From: Methylocystis sp.
Lineage (GTDB): Bacteria; Pseudomonadota; Alphaproteobacteria; Rhizobiales; Beijerinckiaceae
DNA length: 64,000 nucleotides
Assembly: GCA_016178015.1 (NCBI GenBank)
Contig: JACOUB010000047.1
Coordinates: forward strand, 1 to 64,000
Reading direction: 5' to 3'
Shown here: piece by piece, positions 26,870 through 35,608 of the stretch
Layout: the number at the start of each line of letters is the position of its first letter
Numbering within the stretch: the first letter of the stretch is position 1
Translations under genes and position numbers: made by a program
The notes under the pieces: model-generated
Seen by the model: only the letters and a program-made list of their open reading frames with translations
Told to the model about the DNA's origin: nothing
Database searches by the model: none

Positions 26870-27343
26870 ATGATGTTGCGGGCTTTGCGTTTCGCATTCC
26901 ACGTGACGGGGGTTCGATCCGCCGCGCGGCTCTTGGTTGCGGCCGGACTCGCCGTCTCGCTCGCCGGCTGTCTGGGATACGATGGCGTCATCGATCGCGG
27001 CGTCATTTATGACCAGCGCAAGGCGGAGCAACTGAAGACTGGGCTTCCGGCCCCGCAAGTGCTGGCCATCATCGGCACGCCGTCGACGACCTCGACGGTC
27101 GGCGGCGACGCTTGGTACTATGTGAGCCAGCGCACCGAGCGTCAGCTTGCCTTCCTGCCGCAGAGGGTCACCGATCAACACGTTCTCGCGGTTTATTTCG
27201 ACAAGAACAAGAAGGTGCAGCGGGTCGCCGATTATGGCCTCGAGGACGGCAAGCCTGTCGACTTCCTCACGCGAACCACGCCGACCGCCGGCGCTGAATT
27301 CCGCTTTCTGCAGAATATGTTGTCCAAGCTGCTCAGCTTCTGA
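26870..27343 (+). CDS. bamE: Outer-membrane assembly lipoprotein BamE (SmpA/OmlA)
   Basis: 157 residues from the ATG at 26870, directly behind GGAGGTGA; the next codon is also ATG. The signal peptide ends in SLAGC, the lipobox for Cys attachment, so the protein is an outer-membrane lipoprotein. The BamE domain shows QLKTGLPAPQVLAIIGTPST and DAWYYVSQRTE. BamE supports the BamA complex that folds beta-barrel proteins. It is a single-gene unit, followed 250 bases later by a lytic transglycosylase. Confidence 0.92.
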   Translation: MMLRALRFAFHVTGVRSAARLLVAAGLAVSLAGCLGYDGVIDRGVIYDQRKAEQLKTGLPAPQVLAIIGTPSTTSTVGGDAWYYVSQRTERQLAFLPQRVTDQHVLAVYFDKNKKVQRVADYGLEDGKPVDFLTRTTPTAGAEFRFLQNMLSKLLSF

Positions 27344-27595
27344 TGCGGCGCGGTTTTTGACGCGCTCGAGCGTTGACATAGCATCGAATACGCTCTGCGA
27401 TCTTTGGCGCGATTGTGACGCCAGGGTCGTTCGGCGCCCCGCAGCTTCGCTTGTAACGCCCGGTTTTCTTGAGCCTTCGCGGAGTTATCGACTCTCGCGA
27501 TTGTGGCCCTCGCGTGACGCCTGCGGTCGATTTTTCGCCTTTTCTCATCGTTAAGCAGCGCCTTAGTCTTTCATGCCGAGGAGGGAAGATAGCGA

Positions 27596-28684
27596 ATGGT
27601 TTCACAGGCAACGGCGTCCGCAGAGCTGGGCGCGCTCGAGACGATGCCGCTGCAATGGCCGCGCAGGTTTCGCCAGTTCGCGATGCGGGCGCGGGACGCA
27701 AGGCTGCTGATCCGTTCCAATCAATTGTTTCAGTTTCTGGTTCGGGCGTGCGGGGTCACACTCGTCTTCGCTTCCATCTTCCTTGGCGCTCCGTTTTCCG
27801 CCTCCGATAACACGTCGGATGCCAAACCGTCTGCGAACACGGCGAGGCCGCGCGGCGCATCCGTCGCGCCGTTCGTGCCTCTGGGGCGTCGCGACGCCAA
27901 TGAGGTCCCGCTCGACGCCGATTTTTCGATGGATGAGGCCGCGCTCGCCTGGGCGCATCGCCTCGACAAGCTCGACGCTAAGGGCGAAAACGACGCTCCC
28001 GGCGTGCTGCGTTTCGGTCCGATGCTGGTGCAAAGCTCGATCGTCGAACGCGTGGTGCAGGCGGCCAAGACCACCGACACCGATCCCGCGCTGCTCATGG
28101 CCATCGCCGACAAGGAGTCGAGCTTCGCACCGTCGGCTAAGGCTCGCGCTTCCTCGGCCAGCGGCCTTTTCCAGTTCGTCGAAAAAACCTGGTTTGCGGC
28201 GCTGCGCGCCTTCGGCTGGCGTTACGGCCGCGAACGGGAAGCCGACGCGATCACCGGCACGGCGGCAAAGCCGCAAGTTGCGCAGAAAAAACGCTTGGAG
28301 ATATTGCGGTTGCGCAACGATCCGTATCTCTCGGCCGCGCTCGCCGCCGAAATGCTTAAACGCGACGCCGCGGAAGTTTCCGGGCGGTTGGGGCGTCGGC
28401 TGACTGCCGGCGAGACCTATCTCATCCATTTTCTCGGGCCGCGCGACGCGGCGCGTTTCATGGCGAAGGTGGCGGCGTCGCCCAATGCGTCGGCGGCGCG
28501 GCTGTTGCCCAGGCCTGCAAAGGCCAACAAGCCGATCTTCTTTGCGCGTGCAGGCCGCAAGATGAAGGATCGTTCGGTCGGCGAGGTCCATGAGGCCTTC
28601 GAGGCCATGATGGGCCTGCGTTCCGCCCGTTACCAGAACGTCGAGAACAAGTTGCCGGGCGGAGCGCTGGCGTACACGAACTGA
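27596..28684 (+). CDS. Membrane-anchored lytic transglycosylase (SLT domain)
   Basis: 362 residues with a single N-terminal membrane segment (~49-66) and an SLT domain at ~140-290. The catalytic glutamate is Glu174 in ADKESSFAP, followed by SSASGLFQFVEKTW, as in family 1 transglycosylases. They cleave the MurNAc-GlcNAc bond to make anhydro-muropeptides in the periplasm. The basic C-terminal tail (KANKPIFFARAGRKMKDRSV) occurs in Rhizobiales relatives. A ribosome site, GGAGGGAAG, precedes the ATG. Confidence 0.9.
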   Translation: MVSQATASAELGALETMPLQWPRRFRQFAMRARDARLLIRSNQLFQFLVRACGVTLVFASIFLGAPFSASDNTSDAKPSANTARPRGASVAPFVPLGRRDANEVPLDADFSMDEAALAWAHRLDKLDAKGENDAPGVLRFGPMLVQSSIVERVVQAAKTTDTDPALLMAIADKESSFAPSAKARASSASGLFQFVEKTWFAALRAFGWRYGREREADAITGTAAKPQVAQKKRLEILRLRNDPYLSAALAAEMLKRDAAEVSGRLGRRLTAGETYLIHFLGPRDAARFMAKVAASPNASAARLLPRPAKANKPIFFARAGRKMKDRSVGEVHEAFEAMMGLRSARYQNVENKLPGGALAYTN

Positions 28685-28730
28685 GCGGCGCCGCGGCGGG
28701 TGTTTTGAGGGGAGGGGAGCTTGACGCCCC

Positions 28731-29192
28731 TCACTTCTCCCACCGCGCCGCGGCGTCGTCGTCTTTGGCCTTGGCCTCGACCCACGCGCCCGCTGCGCCC
28801 GCGCCGCGATGCTCCTTTTTCCAGAAGGGGGCTCTGGTCTTGAGGTAGTCCATCAGGAATTCGGCCGCCGCGAAAGCCTCGCCGCGATGACGCGCGGCGG
28901 CGATCACCAGCACGATCTTCTCGCCGGGAACGATCTTTCCGTGGCGGTGGATGATCGTCAGGCCTTGCAACGGCCAGCGCGCCAGCGCGTCTTGCGCGGC
29001 GCGCGCGATTTCTTCTTCCGCCATGCCGGGATAGTGCTCGAGTTCGAGCGCGTCGAGCCGTCCGTCGTCGTCACGGCAGAGGCCGGTGAAGGCGACGATC
29101 GCCCCGATGTCTCGCCGTCCTGCCTCGAGCAACGCCGTCTCTACGGCCGCGTCGAACGGGTCCGTCTGGACCCGCACCTTGGGCGCGATCAT
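28731..29192 (-). CDS. moaE: Molybdopterin synthase catalytic subunit MoaE
   Basis: 153 residues from ATG at 29192; longer frames run into the repeat upstream. MoaE is recognised by GAIVAFTGLCRDDDG, LELEHYPGMAEEEI, HRHGKIVPGE and the active-site segment TRAPFWKKEHR with its two lysines. With MoaD it inserts two sulfurs into precursor Z to form molybdopterin. moaD lies 210 bases upstream on the same strand, separated by a repeat element. Confidence 0.95.
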   Translation of the reverse strand: MIAPKVRVQTDPFDAAVETALLEAGRRDIGAIVAFTGLCRDDDGRLDALELEHYPGMAEEEIARAAQDALARWPLQGLTIIHRHGKIVPGEKIVLVIAAARHRGEAFAAAEFLMDYLKTRAPFWKKEHRGAGAAGAWVEAKAKDDDAAARWEK

Positions 29193-29237
29193 GGGACAAT
29201 CCCCCGCGCGGTTTTGCGTGATGGATCGCCATCTTCC

Positions 29238-29376
29238 GTCATGCCCGCGCTTGTCGCGGGCATCCACGCCGAAAGGCAGCAGTGAGTCTCGAAAGACAGG
29301 CGGGGCGTTGTCGCCTCTCTTGGCAGGCTTGTTGCAGCGTCCCGGCGTGGATGGCCGGGACAAGCCCGGCCATGAC
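29238..29376. repeat. Interspersed BIME-like repeat, family A
   Basis: Same orientation and arms as the copy at 14776: it opens with GTCATGCCCGCGCTTGTCGC and closes with GGCCGGGACAAGCCCGGCCA. It is lodged between moaD and moaE of one operon, where the hairpins could change the ratio of the two messages. Confidence 0.8.
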
Positions 29377-29403
29377 GGCGCAACGGTCGCCAGTTCGAAT
29401 GCC

Positions 29404-29655
29404 TCACCCCCCGGTCATCGGCGGAAAAAAGGCGATTTCGCGGGCGCCGGCGATCGGCGCGTCGTGGGGCGCATGCGCCTTGTCGATGGCCGCGCGGATG
29501 GCGCCGGCGTTTTCGAAGGCGGCGCCGTAGCCCTCGTCCCGCTGCGCGAGCCAGGCGATCAGCTCGCCCACGGTGGCGACCTCGCGCGGCGGCGAAATCT
29601 CTTCCTCCGGCACGCCGACGCGTTCGCGCACCCAAGCGAAATACAGGACTTTCAT
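29404..29655 (-). CDS. moaD: Molybdopterin synthase sulfur carrier MoaD
   Basis: 83 residues with a ubiquitin-like fold (MKVLYFAWVRERVGVPEEEI) and the essential C-terminal Gly-Gly (FFPPMTGG), which is activated by MoeB and carries the thiocarboxylate. It ends upstream of moaE and starts ten bases after the pgsA stop, so pgsA-moaD-moaE and probably uvrC form one transcription unit, a common Rhizobiales order. Confidence 0.95.
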   Translation of the reverse strand: MKVLYFAWVRERVGVPEEEISPPREVATVGELIAWLAQRDEGYGAAFENAGAIRAAIDKAHAPHDAPIAGAREIAFFPPMTGG

Positions 29656-29665
29656 GCCGACGTTT

Positions 29666-30289
29666 TCATCCTTCGCGGTCGTCTCCGAAATGGGTCCAGC
29701 CGGCCTGCATGTAGTCCCAGCCGGTGTAGAGCGTCAGCAGCGCCGCGATCCACAACAGCGTGCAGCCGATGGCCACGGTTCCGGGCAGCACCGCCTCGCC
29801 GGCGCGACCGGCGATCAGGAAGCCGAGTGCGACGAGCTGCAAGGTCGTCTTCCATTTGGCGATGGCGCTCACCGGCACCGGAACCTCGAGGCCGGCCAGG
29901 TATTCGCGCAGGCCAGACACCAGGATTTCACGGCACAATATGATGATCGCCGCCCAGATCGTCCAGCCGACGATGGTTTGATCGGCGACCACCATCAGCA
30001 AGGCCGCCGAGACCAGGAGCTTGTCGGCGATCGGATCCAGCATCTGGCCGAGCGACGATTGCTGCGCCCAGGCTCTGGCGAGATAGCCATCGAAAAAATC
30101 GGTGATGCCGGCGGCGGTGAAGATGGCGAGCGCCGCCCAGCGCATCCAGTGTTCCTGCGGCCACTGCAAAAGGCCCGCCACCACCGGCACGGCCATCAAC
30201 CGGCCGTAGGTGAGGATGTTGGGCAGCGCCAACGCGTGCCGTTGGCGGCGCGGCGGAATGACCGTCGATGTCATGACGCGAGGGAACAT
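29666..30289 (-). CDS. pgsA: CDP-diacylglycerol-glycerol-3-phosphate 3-phosphatidyltransferase
   Basis: 207 residues with several membrane helices. The CDP-alcohol phosphotransferase signature is intact: FFDGYLARAWAQQSSLGQML followed by DPIADK, giving DGx2ARx8Gx3Dx3D. It makes phosphatidylglycerophosphate, the precursor of phosphatidylglycerol and cardiolipin, at the inner membrane. A GAGGGG ribosome site lies before the ATG at 30289; a second ATG at 30274 is possible. It sits between uvrC and moaD, as in related genomes. Confidence 0.95.
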   Translation of the reverse strand: MFPRVMTSTVIPPRRQRHALALPNILTYGRLMAVPVVAGLLQWPQEHWMRWAALAIFTAAGITDFFDGYLARAWAQQSSLGQMLDPIADKLLVSAALLMVVADQTIVGWTIWAAIIILCREILVSGLREYLAGLEVPVPVSAIAKWKTTLQLVALGFLIAGRAGEAVLPGTVAIGCTLLWIAALLTLYTGWDYMQAGWTHFGDDREG

Positions 30290-30352
30290 GGGCTACCCCT
30301 CTCTTGTCAATAGATGAAACCGGCGCCTTGCATATCTTTGCGGCCGTGTTGC

Positions 30353-32395
30353 TCATTCTCCCCGCTGGAAATGGTCGAACACCAGCTTCGCCGTCGCTTT
30401 GTTGACGCCTTGGACCTTCTCGAGATCGGCGAGCGCCGCGCCCGCCACCGCCTTGGCCGAGCCGAACGCGTGCAGCAGGGCGCGCTTCCTGGCCGGGCCG
30501 ACGCCGGCGATCTCGTCGAGCGGGTTCGCGGCGAATTGCTTCCTGCGCCGGGCGCGATGGGCGCCGATGGCGAAACGATGCGCCTCGTCGCGCAGCCGCT
30601 GCACGAAATACAGCGTCGCATCGTGCGGCGGCAGCCGGAACGGTTCGCGTCCCGCAACCAAGAAGGTCTCGCGGCCGGCGTTGCGGTCGGCCCCCTTGGC
30701 GATCGTGGCGACGACGACGTCATTGACGCCGAGCCCAGCCAAGGTCTGGCGCGCCGCCTCGAATTGACCGCGTCCGCCGTCGACGAGGACGAGATCGGGC
30801 CGGGCAGGGAAGGCGTCGGGGTCCGCTTGCTTCTCGCTGTCGCTGTTCTCGTTCTCCTTGGCCAGCCGCGCAAAGCGGCGGCTCAACACCTCGCGCATCA
30901 TGGCGCAGTCGTCGCCCGGCGCCGTCTCGGCCCGCTTGATGTTGAAAGTGCGGTAATGCGCCTTCATGAAGCCGTTCGCCCCGGCGACGATCATGGCGCC
31001 GATCGCCTGCGACCCGCCGGTATGGGAATTGTCGTAGACTTCGACGCGGCGCGGCGCCTTGTCCATGCCGAAAACGGCGCCGAGCGCGGCAAGCAGTTTC
31101 TCTTGGCTGGCGTCCTCGGCCAGCTTGCGCCCCAGCGTCTGACGCGCGTTCATCAGGGCGTGTTCGACCAGTTCGCGCCTCTCGCCGCGCTTGGGCGCCA
31201 GCGCCGCGACGCGCTTGCCCAAACGCTGCGTAAGCGCTTGCGCCAACACATCCTCGTCCTCGATCGCGTGCGAGAGCAAAACGACGCGCGCCGCTGGACG
31301 CTCGCTATAAAATTGCGCCAGAAAGGCGCCCAGCACCTCGGCCTCCGAAAGGCTCTGATCGGCGCGCGGAAAATAGGCCCGGTTGCCCCAGTTCTGATAG
31401 GCGCGAAAGAAGAACGCCTCGATGCAGAAGCGCCCGGCCTGCTTGGCGATGGCGAACACGTCGGCTTCTTCCACGGTGCGCGGATTGACGCCTTGCGCGC
31501 CCTGGATGGCCGATAGCGCCGAGATGCGGTCGCGCAGCCGCGCGGCGCGCTCGTATTCCAGTTTTTCCGCCGCCTCGGTCATTTCGTGCGCGAGCAGCTC
31601 GCGCACCGCACGGCTCTTGCCGGCGAGGAAGTCGTGCGCTTCGCGCGCCAGCTCGGCGTATCCTTCGATCGAGATTTCGCCGGTGCAGGGGCCAGAGCAG
31701 CGTTTGATCTGATAGAGCAAGCACGGCCGCGTGCGGTTCGCGTAAAAAGAATCGGCGCAGGAGCGCAACAGGAAGGCGCGTTGCAGGGCGTTGAGGGCGC
31801 GATTGACCGCCCCGACGCTGGCGAACGGCCCGAAATAGTCGCCCTTGCGCGTGCGGGCGCCGCGATGCTTGGCTATTTGCGGCGCCGCATGATCGCGGGC
31901 GATGAGAATGTAAGGGAAGGACTTGTCGTCGCGCATCAACACGTTGAAGCGCGGCTTCAGCTGCTTGATGAGGTTGGCCTCGAGGAGCAGCGCCTCGGTT
32001 TCGGTCTCGACCGAGATGAACACCATCGTAGCGGTCGCCGCGATCATCCGCGCGATGCGGTTCACATAGCCCGGCGCTTGCGACGGGCGTCCTTCGGACA
32101 CCCTATCGCCGGCGAGCCGGGTGTAGCTGGCGATGCGTTTTTTGACGTTCTTGGCCTTGCCGACATAGAGCACCTCGCCGGCGTCAGTGAGCATGCGGTA
32201 GACGCCGGGGCCGTTTGGCGCGTTCTTCCAGTGCGCCCTTATGACGGCGACGCCGCGCTTGACGCTCTCGGGCGTGTGCGCGTCCAGTTCCAGCTCCACG
32301 CCGGACTCTTCCTCCAGATCCGCGTCGTTCACGCCCGCGAGGGTGCTTTCATCCTCGGGCGCGAGGGTTTCGGGGGGATCGGACAGGCGGCTCAT
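30353..32395 (-). CDS. uvrC: UvrABC excinuclease subunit C
   Basis: 680 residues. After an acidic ~55-residue N-terminal extension come the GIY-YIG nuclease domain ([20 protein letters not shown]), a UvrB-binding UVR helix pair ([20 protein letters not shown]), the RNase-H-like 5' incision domain ([31 protein letters not shown]) and a C-terminal double helix-hairpin-helix ([20 protein letters not shown]). UvrC makes both cuts in nucleotide excision repair. The extension is a little longer than in E. coli but usual in this order. Confidence 0.97.
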   Translation of the reverse strand: MSRLSDPPETLAPEDESTLAGVNDADLEEESGVELELDAHTPESVKRGVAVIRAHWKNAPNGPGVYRMLTDAGEVLYVGKAKNVKKRIASYTRLAGDRVSEGRPSQAPGYVNRIARMIAATATMVFISVETETEALLLEANLIKQLKPRFNVLMRDDKSFPYILIARDHAAPQIAKHRGARTRKGDYFGPFASVGAVNRALNALQRAFLLRSCADSFYANRTRPCLLYQIKRCSGPCTGEISIEGYAELAREAHDFLAGKSRAVRELLAHEMTEAAEKLEYERAARLRDRISALSAIQGAQGVNPRTVEEADVFAIAKQAGRFCIEAFFFRAYQNWGNRAYFPRADQSLSEAEVLGAFLAQFYSERPAARVVLLSHAIEDEDVLAQALTQRLGKRVAALAPKRGERRELVEHALMNARQTLGRKLAEDASQEKLLAALGAVFGMDKAPRRVEVYDNSHTGGSQAIGAMIVAGANGFMKAHYRTFNIKRAETAPGDDCAMMREVLSRRFARLAKENENSDSEKQADPDAFPARPDLVLVDGGRGQFEAARQTLAGLGVNDVVVATIAKGADRNAGRETFLVAGREPFRLPPHDATLYFVQRLRDEAHRFAIGAHRARRRKQFAANPLDEIAGVGPARKRALLHAFGSAKAVAGAALADLEKVQGVNKATAKLVFDHFQRGE

Positions 32396-32440
32396 TTCCG
32401 AAGATTTATGCGCACCGCGGGGGAATGGGAAGGGCGCTTG

Positions 32441-32493
32441 GACCGCGAGCCTTCAGGCTCGCTTGTAGTCTGCGAGCCTGAAGGCTCGCGGTC
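32441..32493. repeat. Palindromic repeat, family B
   Basis: A 53-base inverted repeat with arms GACCGCGAGCCTTCAGGCTC and its exact reverse complement around a short spacer. Each arm carries its own small palindrome (GAGCCTTCAGGCTC). A second copy with the same arms is at 43076-43128. It lies between ung and uvrC. Confidence 0.85.
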
Positions 32494-32506
32494 CGAGATT
32501 GCGCCC

Positions 32507-33172
32507 CTACCACGCAATGGGCTCGCGCCCGTGCGCGGTGAGGTAGGCGTTGGCCTTGGAAAAGTGCTTGCAGCCGAAAAAGCCGCGCGCCGAGAGCGGC
32601 GAAGGGTGCGCCGATTGCAGCACGAGATGCTTGGCCCGGTCGATCGCCGCGCCCTTCTGCCGCGCGTAATTGCCCCACAGCATGAAGACGAGCCGCTCGC
32701 GCTCGTCGGAAAGCGCGCGCACGGCGGCGTCGGTGAAGCGCTCCCATCCCTTGCCTTGATGCGAGGCGGCGGCGCCGTCTCGAACCGTCAGCGTCGCGTT
32801 CAGAAGCAGCACGCCTTGCCGCGCCCAGCGGGCGAGATCGGGATCATGTGAAACTGAAGACCCAAGATCATCCTCGATCTCCTTGAAAATGTTTATCAGC
32901 GAAGGGGGCGCCGGCGCGCTGCCGCCGACCGCAAAGCACAGGCCGTTGGCCTGGCCGGCGCCGTGATAGGGGTCTTGCCCGAGAATGACGACCTTGACCT
33001 GGTCGAACGGACATTCGTCGAAAGCGCGGAAAATTTGCGCCGGCGGCGGATAGACGGCGCAGGTCTCGTATTCCTGGCGCACGAAGCGCCTGAGCTCCGC
33101 GAAGTAAGGCTGCTCGAATTCCGCGGCGAGCCGCGCCTTCCAGCTTTCGTCGATGCGCACCGGCTTGTTCAT
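32507..33172 (-). CDS. ung: Uracil-DNA glycosylase, family 1
   Basis: 221 residues, the usual length. Family 1 motifs are complete: VVILGQDPYHGAGQANGLCF with the catalytic Asp, the LLLNATLTV strand, VFMLWGNYARQKG, and the HPSPLSARGFFGCKHFS loop with the catalytic His. It removes uracil from DNA as the first step of base excision repair. It is transcribed in the direction of uvrC, with a palindromic repeat between. Confidence 0.97.
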   Translation of the reverse strand: MNKPVRIDESWKARLAAEFEQPYFAELRRFVRQEYETCAVYPPPAQIFRAFDECPFDQVKVVILGQDPYHGAGQANGLCFAVGGSAPAPPSLINIFKEIEDDLGSSVSHDPDLARWARQGVLLLNATLTVRDGAAASHQGKGWERFTDAAVRALSDERERLVFMLWGNYARQKGAAIDRAKHLVLQSAHPSPLSARGFFGCKHFSKANAYLTAHGREPIAW

Positions 33173-33282
33173 GAGGCGGTTCTTTCACTCTCGGCGTAGC
33201 AACAAGCGGCGGTTAAGCCGCGTCGCCCAGCGTTTCCCCGACGATGCGGGGATTGCGCGCGACCAGCGCCAGCAACAACCAA

Positions 33283-33630
33283 TCATTCTTTCGACGGCGC
33301 CTGGATTTTTTCCACGGCGGCCTTCAGCGGCGGCAGATCGTTCTGCGTCACCTCCCAAACGATCTTTGCGGATGTCGCGTGATATTCATGTCGAAGCGCA
33401 TTGCCGATGTCACCGATGCCCCGCCAATCGATTTCCGGGCGAAGGGCTTTCAGTTCGGCCGGAATGCGGCGGCTGGCCTCGGAAATGATTTCTATCGACC
33501 GTTCCACGATGTAGCGCGCCGCGCGATCGGCCTTGAAATCCGCGAGCGATTTCCCCGCTGTCACTTCCGCGATCCACGCGATCTCATCTAGAATTTCGAC
33601 GATAGCGAAACTGCTCTTGCGTGGCGCCAT
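33283..33630 (-). CDS. hepT: HepT-like RNase toxin (DUF86)
   Basis: 115 residues of the HEPN/DUF86 fold, all helical (FAIVEILDEIAWIAEVTAG, YIVERSIEIISEASRRIP). The RNase motif lies at NALRHEYH (77-84), a variant of the Rx4-6H signature followed by the tyrosine/histidine that MntA-type partners modify. Its start touches the stop of the nucleotidyltransferase gene upstream. HepT degrades RNA unless it is adenylylated by its partner. Confidence 0.85.
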   Translation of the reverse strand: MAPRKSSFAIVEILDEIAWIAEVTAGKSLADFKADRAARYIVERSIEIISEASRRIPAELKALRPEIDWRGIGDIGNALRHEYHATSAKIVWEVTQNDLPPLKAAVEKIQAPSKE

Positions 33631-33926
33631 CAGAACACACGTTCCGCCGATTGTTCGATTTCGGCCCGCAACTGGGGATGCAGGCTGTCGCGGGTCGTCA
33701 CATCCACCTCGACGCCGAGTTCGTCCTCCAGAAAATGCTTGATGCCGACCAAGTCGAGCAACGAGAATTTCTTCGCGGGATCATAGTCGAGGAACAGATC
33801 GAGGTCGCTGTCGGCCTCAGCCTCGTCGCGCGCGGTGGAGCCGAACAGGTAGAGCGAGGTCGCTCCCCGCGCCTTGATGGCGGGAGCGCAACTTTGCAAC
33901 TTTGCGATGGCTTCGGTCCGGTTCAT
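33630..33926 (-). CDS. mntA: MntA-like nucleotidyltransferase antitoxin
   Basis: 98 residues of the minimal nucleotidyltransferase fold. GSTARDEAEADSDLDLFLDY gives the GSxAR...SDxD pattern with Asp41 and Asp43 as metal ligands. MntA proteins neutralise HepT by adding AMP units to its active-site tyrosine, a type VII toxin-antitoxin mechanism. It is immediately upstream of hepT and shares a junction base with it. A possible autoregulatory site is not evident. Confidence 0.87.
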   Translation of the reverse strand: MNRTEAIAKLQSCAPAIKARGATSLYLFGSTARDEAEADSDLDLFLDYDPAKKFSLLDLVGIKHFLEDELGVEVDVTTRDSLHPQLRAEIEQSAERVF

Positions 33927-33938
33927 GGCGCGAGCATA

Positions 33939-34352
33939 TCACGCCGCCGTGTTGCGCGGGCGGCCGCCGCGCTTGCCATTTTCGCGCGCGGCGGCCGTCT
34001 TGCGGGCTGAGCGGGATTTGCCGCCCTTGCGGCCCATGGCGCCGCCCATCCAATTCGCCGAGCCCAGCGCGCCTTCGAGCAGAGCGGGAACATAGAGATC
34101 GGCGTCGAGTTTCGGGAAATGCAGGCCCAGTCCCGCCGGGGTGATCTCGATCGGATCGAGGTCCGCCGGCTTCGCGTTTTCCAGCCCTTGCGCACAAGCT
34201 GGCGGAAATCCGATCTCGACGCCCGACGTGAGGCAGACCACGATGCGGTTGCGGCCGGCGTCGTAATGCGCACTCTCGGCGCGGAGCCCCGCGCGCCGCG
34301 CGTCGCCGCGCGCCTTGGCGGCGTCGAATTGCTCGTTGCTCAAGTCAACCAT
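33939..34352 (-). CDS. DUF2442 domain protein
   Basis: 137 residues from ATG at 34352. The DUF2442 core is IVVCLTSGVEIGFPPACAQG, followed by PIEITPAGLGLHFPKLDADL and a lysine/arginine-rich tail (GRKGGKSRSARKTAAAREN). DUF2442 proteins are often coded with DUF4160 or XRE-type genes in toxin-antitoxin-like pairs; here no DUF4160 partner is seen. The basic tail suggests nucleic-acid contact. It lies in an array of small modules on the same strand. Confidence 0.75.
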   Translation of the reverse strand: MVDLSNEQFDAAKARGDARRAGLRAESAHYDAGRNRIVVCLTSGVEIGFPPACAQGLENAKPADLDPIEITPAGLGLHFPKLDADLYVPALLEGALGSANWMGGAMGRKGGKSRSARKTAAARENGKRGGRPRNTAA

Positions 34353-34392
34353 GGATGCGCTCCCACGCCGCAAGCAAGGGCGAAATAATCGG

Positions 34393-34692
34393 TCAGGCCG
34401 CATCGCCCAAGGTTTGCTCGACGATGCGGGGATTGCGCGCGAGCAGCGCCAACAACACCCGCGCGGGACCCTCCGGCGCGCGCCGTCCCTGTTCCCAATT
34501 GCGCAGGGTCGCGGGCGACACGCCGATGCGGCGCGCGAATTGCGCTTGCGAAAGGCCCGCGCTTCGCCGGATCGCCGCCACGTCGATGGTCTGCGGAACA
34601 TGGATTTTCAGTCCAGCAACCTGTTCGCCGCGCGCATGGGCGCGCGCCTCGGCGAGGCCGCGCATCAGCCCCTTGAAGTCTTCCGTCTTCAT
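34393..34692 (-). CDS. XRE-family antitoxin (HigA/NadS-like)
   Basis: 99 residues from ATG at 34692, overlapping the toxin stop by four bases. The helix-turn-helix is LSQAQFARRIGVSPATLRNW followed by EQGRRAPEGPARVLL, typical of antitoxins in toxin-first RelE/HigB operons. It should neutralise the partner and repress the operon through the palindrome at 35047. Confidence 0.85.
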   Translation of the reverse strand: MKTEDFKGLMRGLAEARAHARGEQVAGLKIHVPQTIDVAAIRRSAGLSQAQFARRIGVSPATLRNWEQGRRAPEGPARVLLALLARNPRIVEQTLGDAA

Positions 34693-35036
34693 TTTGCGCC
34701 TCCGAAATCTTGCACCAGCGCCTCCGCTTCGCGCGCGAGCGACCGCCGCTGATCGGAGGTCAGATCGCTCGCTTCGTTCTTGGCGAACATCCACAAGAGA
34801 ACCACCGGAAACGACTCCGAGTGGAACCAGTAGATCACCCGTCCGCCGCCGCGTTTGCCGCGTCCGTGGAATCCGATGCGCGCCTTGCGCAAGCCGCCCG
34901 CGTCCCTGATGAGAACGCCGATTTTCGGATTGGCCGCGAGCATATCGACGATCTCGGCGCGTTCCGATTCGGATAGGAGCCGTTCGGCCCTCGAAAGATA
35001 GGCTGGAGTTTCAACGACGGCGATCAGTGCGGACAT
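34689..35036 (-). CDS. RelE/HigB-family toxin
   Basis: 115 residues. The RelE-like fold appears in ETPAYLSRAERLLSESERAE, IGVLIRDAGGLRKARIGF, RVIYWFHSESFPVVLLWMF and AKNEASDLTSDQRRSL. This is the DUF1044/HigB-2 type, which cleaves mRNA on the ribosome. It is first in the operon and overlaps the antitoxin (34689-34692). An exact 19-base palindrome sits 10 bases upstream of its ATG. Confidence 0.87.
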   Translation of the reverse strand: MSALIAVVETPAYLSRAERLLSESERAEIVDMLAANPKIGVLIRDAGGLRKARIGFHGRGKRGGGRVIYWFHSESFPVVLLWMFAKNEASDLTSDQRRSLAREAEALVQDFGGAK

Positions 35037-35046
35037 TCCGAGGAGC

Positions 35047-35065
35047 TATACGCCAATGGCGTATA
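35047..35065. promoter_or_regulatory. Operator palindrome of the RelE/XRE module
   Basis: TATACGCCAATGGCGTATA is a perfect inverted repeat (nine-base arms around one A), just upstream of the toxin ATG at 35036. Position and symmetry fit the binding site of the XRE antitoxin for autorepression. It also contains a plausible -10 element (TATA). Confidence 0.75.
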
Positions 35066-35608
35066 AAGATCAATCATGCGGTCGCGACAACAGGCGGCAA
35101 TCGCCTGCTCCGCATCGTTGCCAGATTTCGTGCGACGGCTGTCGGCAACCGCGCTGACGACAGACGATGGGCTGAAATGATGCAGCCCAGTGTCCTGTCA
35201 CCGTAATTCATTTGATGTCCTTCGACGCTGACAATGATTCATATGGCGAACACGATTTCGCCACGATCAAGGCCATGAATTCTTGTTCGAGATCGATTGC
35301 TACGATCTCGATGTCATGGCGTCCGCTCATTTTCATTCGTTGGCGCAGAAATATTTTTGGCGCCTTCTGGATGGTGTGATTTTTTTGCCAAGGCGCGGCA
35401 AATAAAGAGGAACTGTTGCATGAATACTCTGTTCCCGGCCGAGCGTCTGATGACCGGTTTGACGGCTCGCATTCATGATTGACAACCACAAAACCACAGT
35501 CGACAGGAAACCTGCGGTGCTGTCACTCGGCGCTGAGCCATGCGGTTGATTGTTGAACTTCGAGCCTTTACGGGGTAGTTCAGTGAAGGATTGCATTAGG
35601 TGGTCATT
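35066..35608. other. Gap between RelE module and acyltransferase
   Basis: About 540 bases with lower GC than average. Apart from the DUF3768 remnant at 35215-35405 I see no gene. The acyltransferase has AGGTGG before its ATG at 35609, so its promoter should lie at ~35500-35590. Confidence 0.5.
35215..35405 (+). pseudogene. Decayed DUF3768 gene fragment
   Basis: The plus strand reads MSFDADNDSYGEHDFATI and, after a frameshift near 35265, GHEFLFEIDCYDLDVMA. Together these match the core of DUF3768 proteins (FDAFxxDNDPYGEHDFGxx...FWKIDYYD), which are common on alphaproteobacterial plasmids and islands. The start, the end and the frame are all damaged. It marks the region as former mobile DNA. 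Confidence 0.5.
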
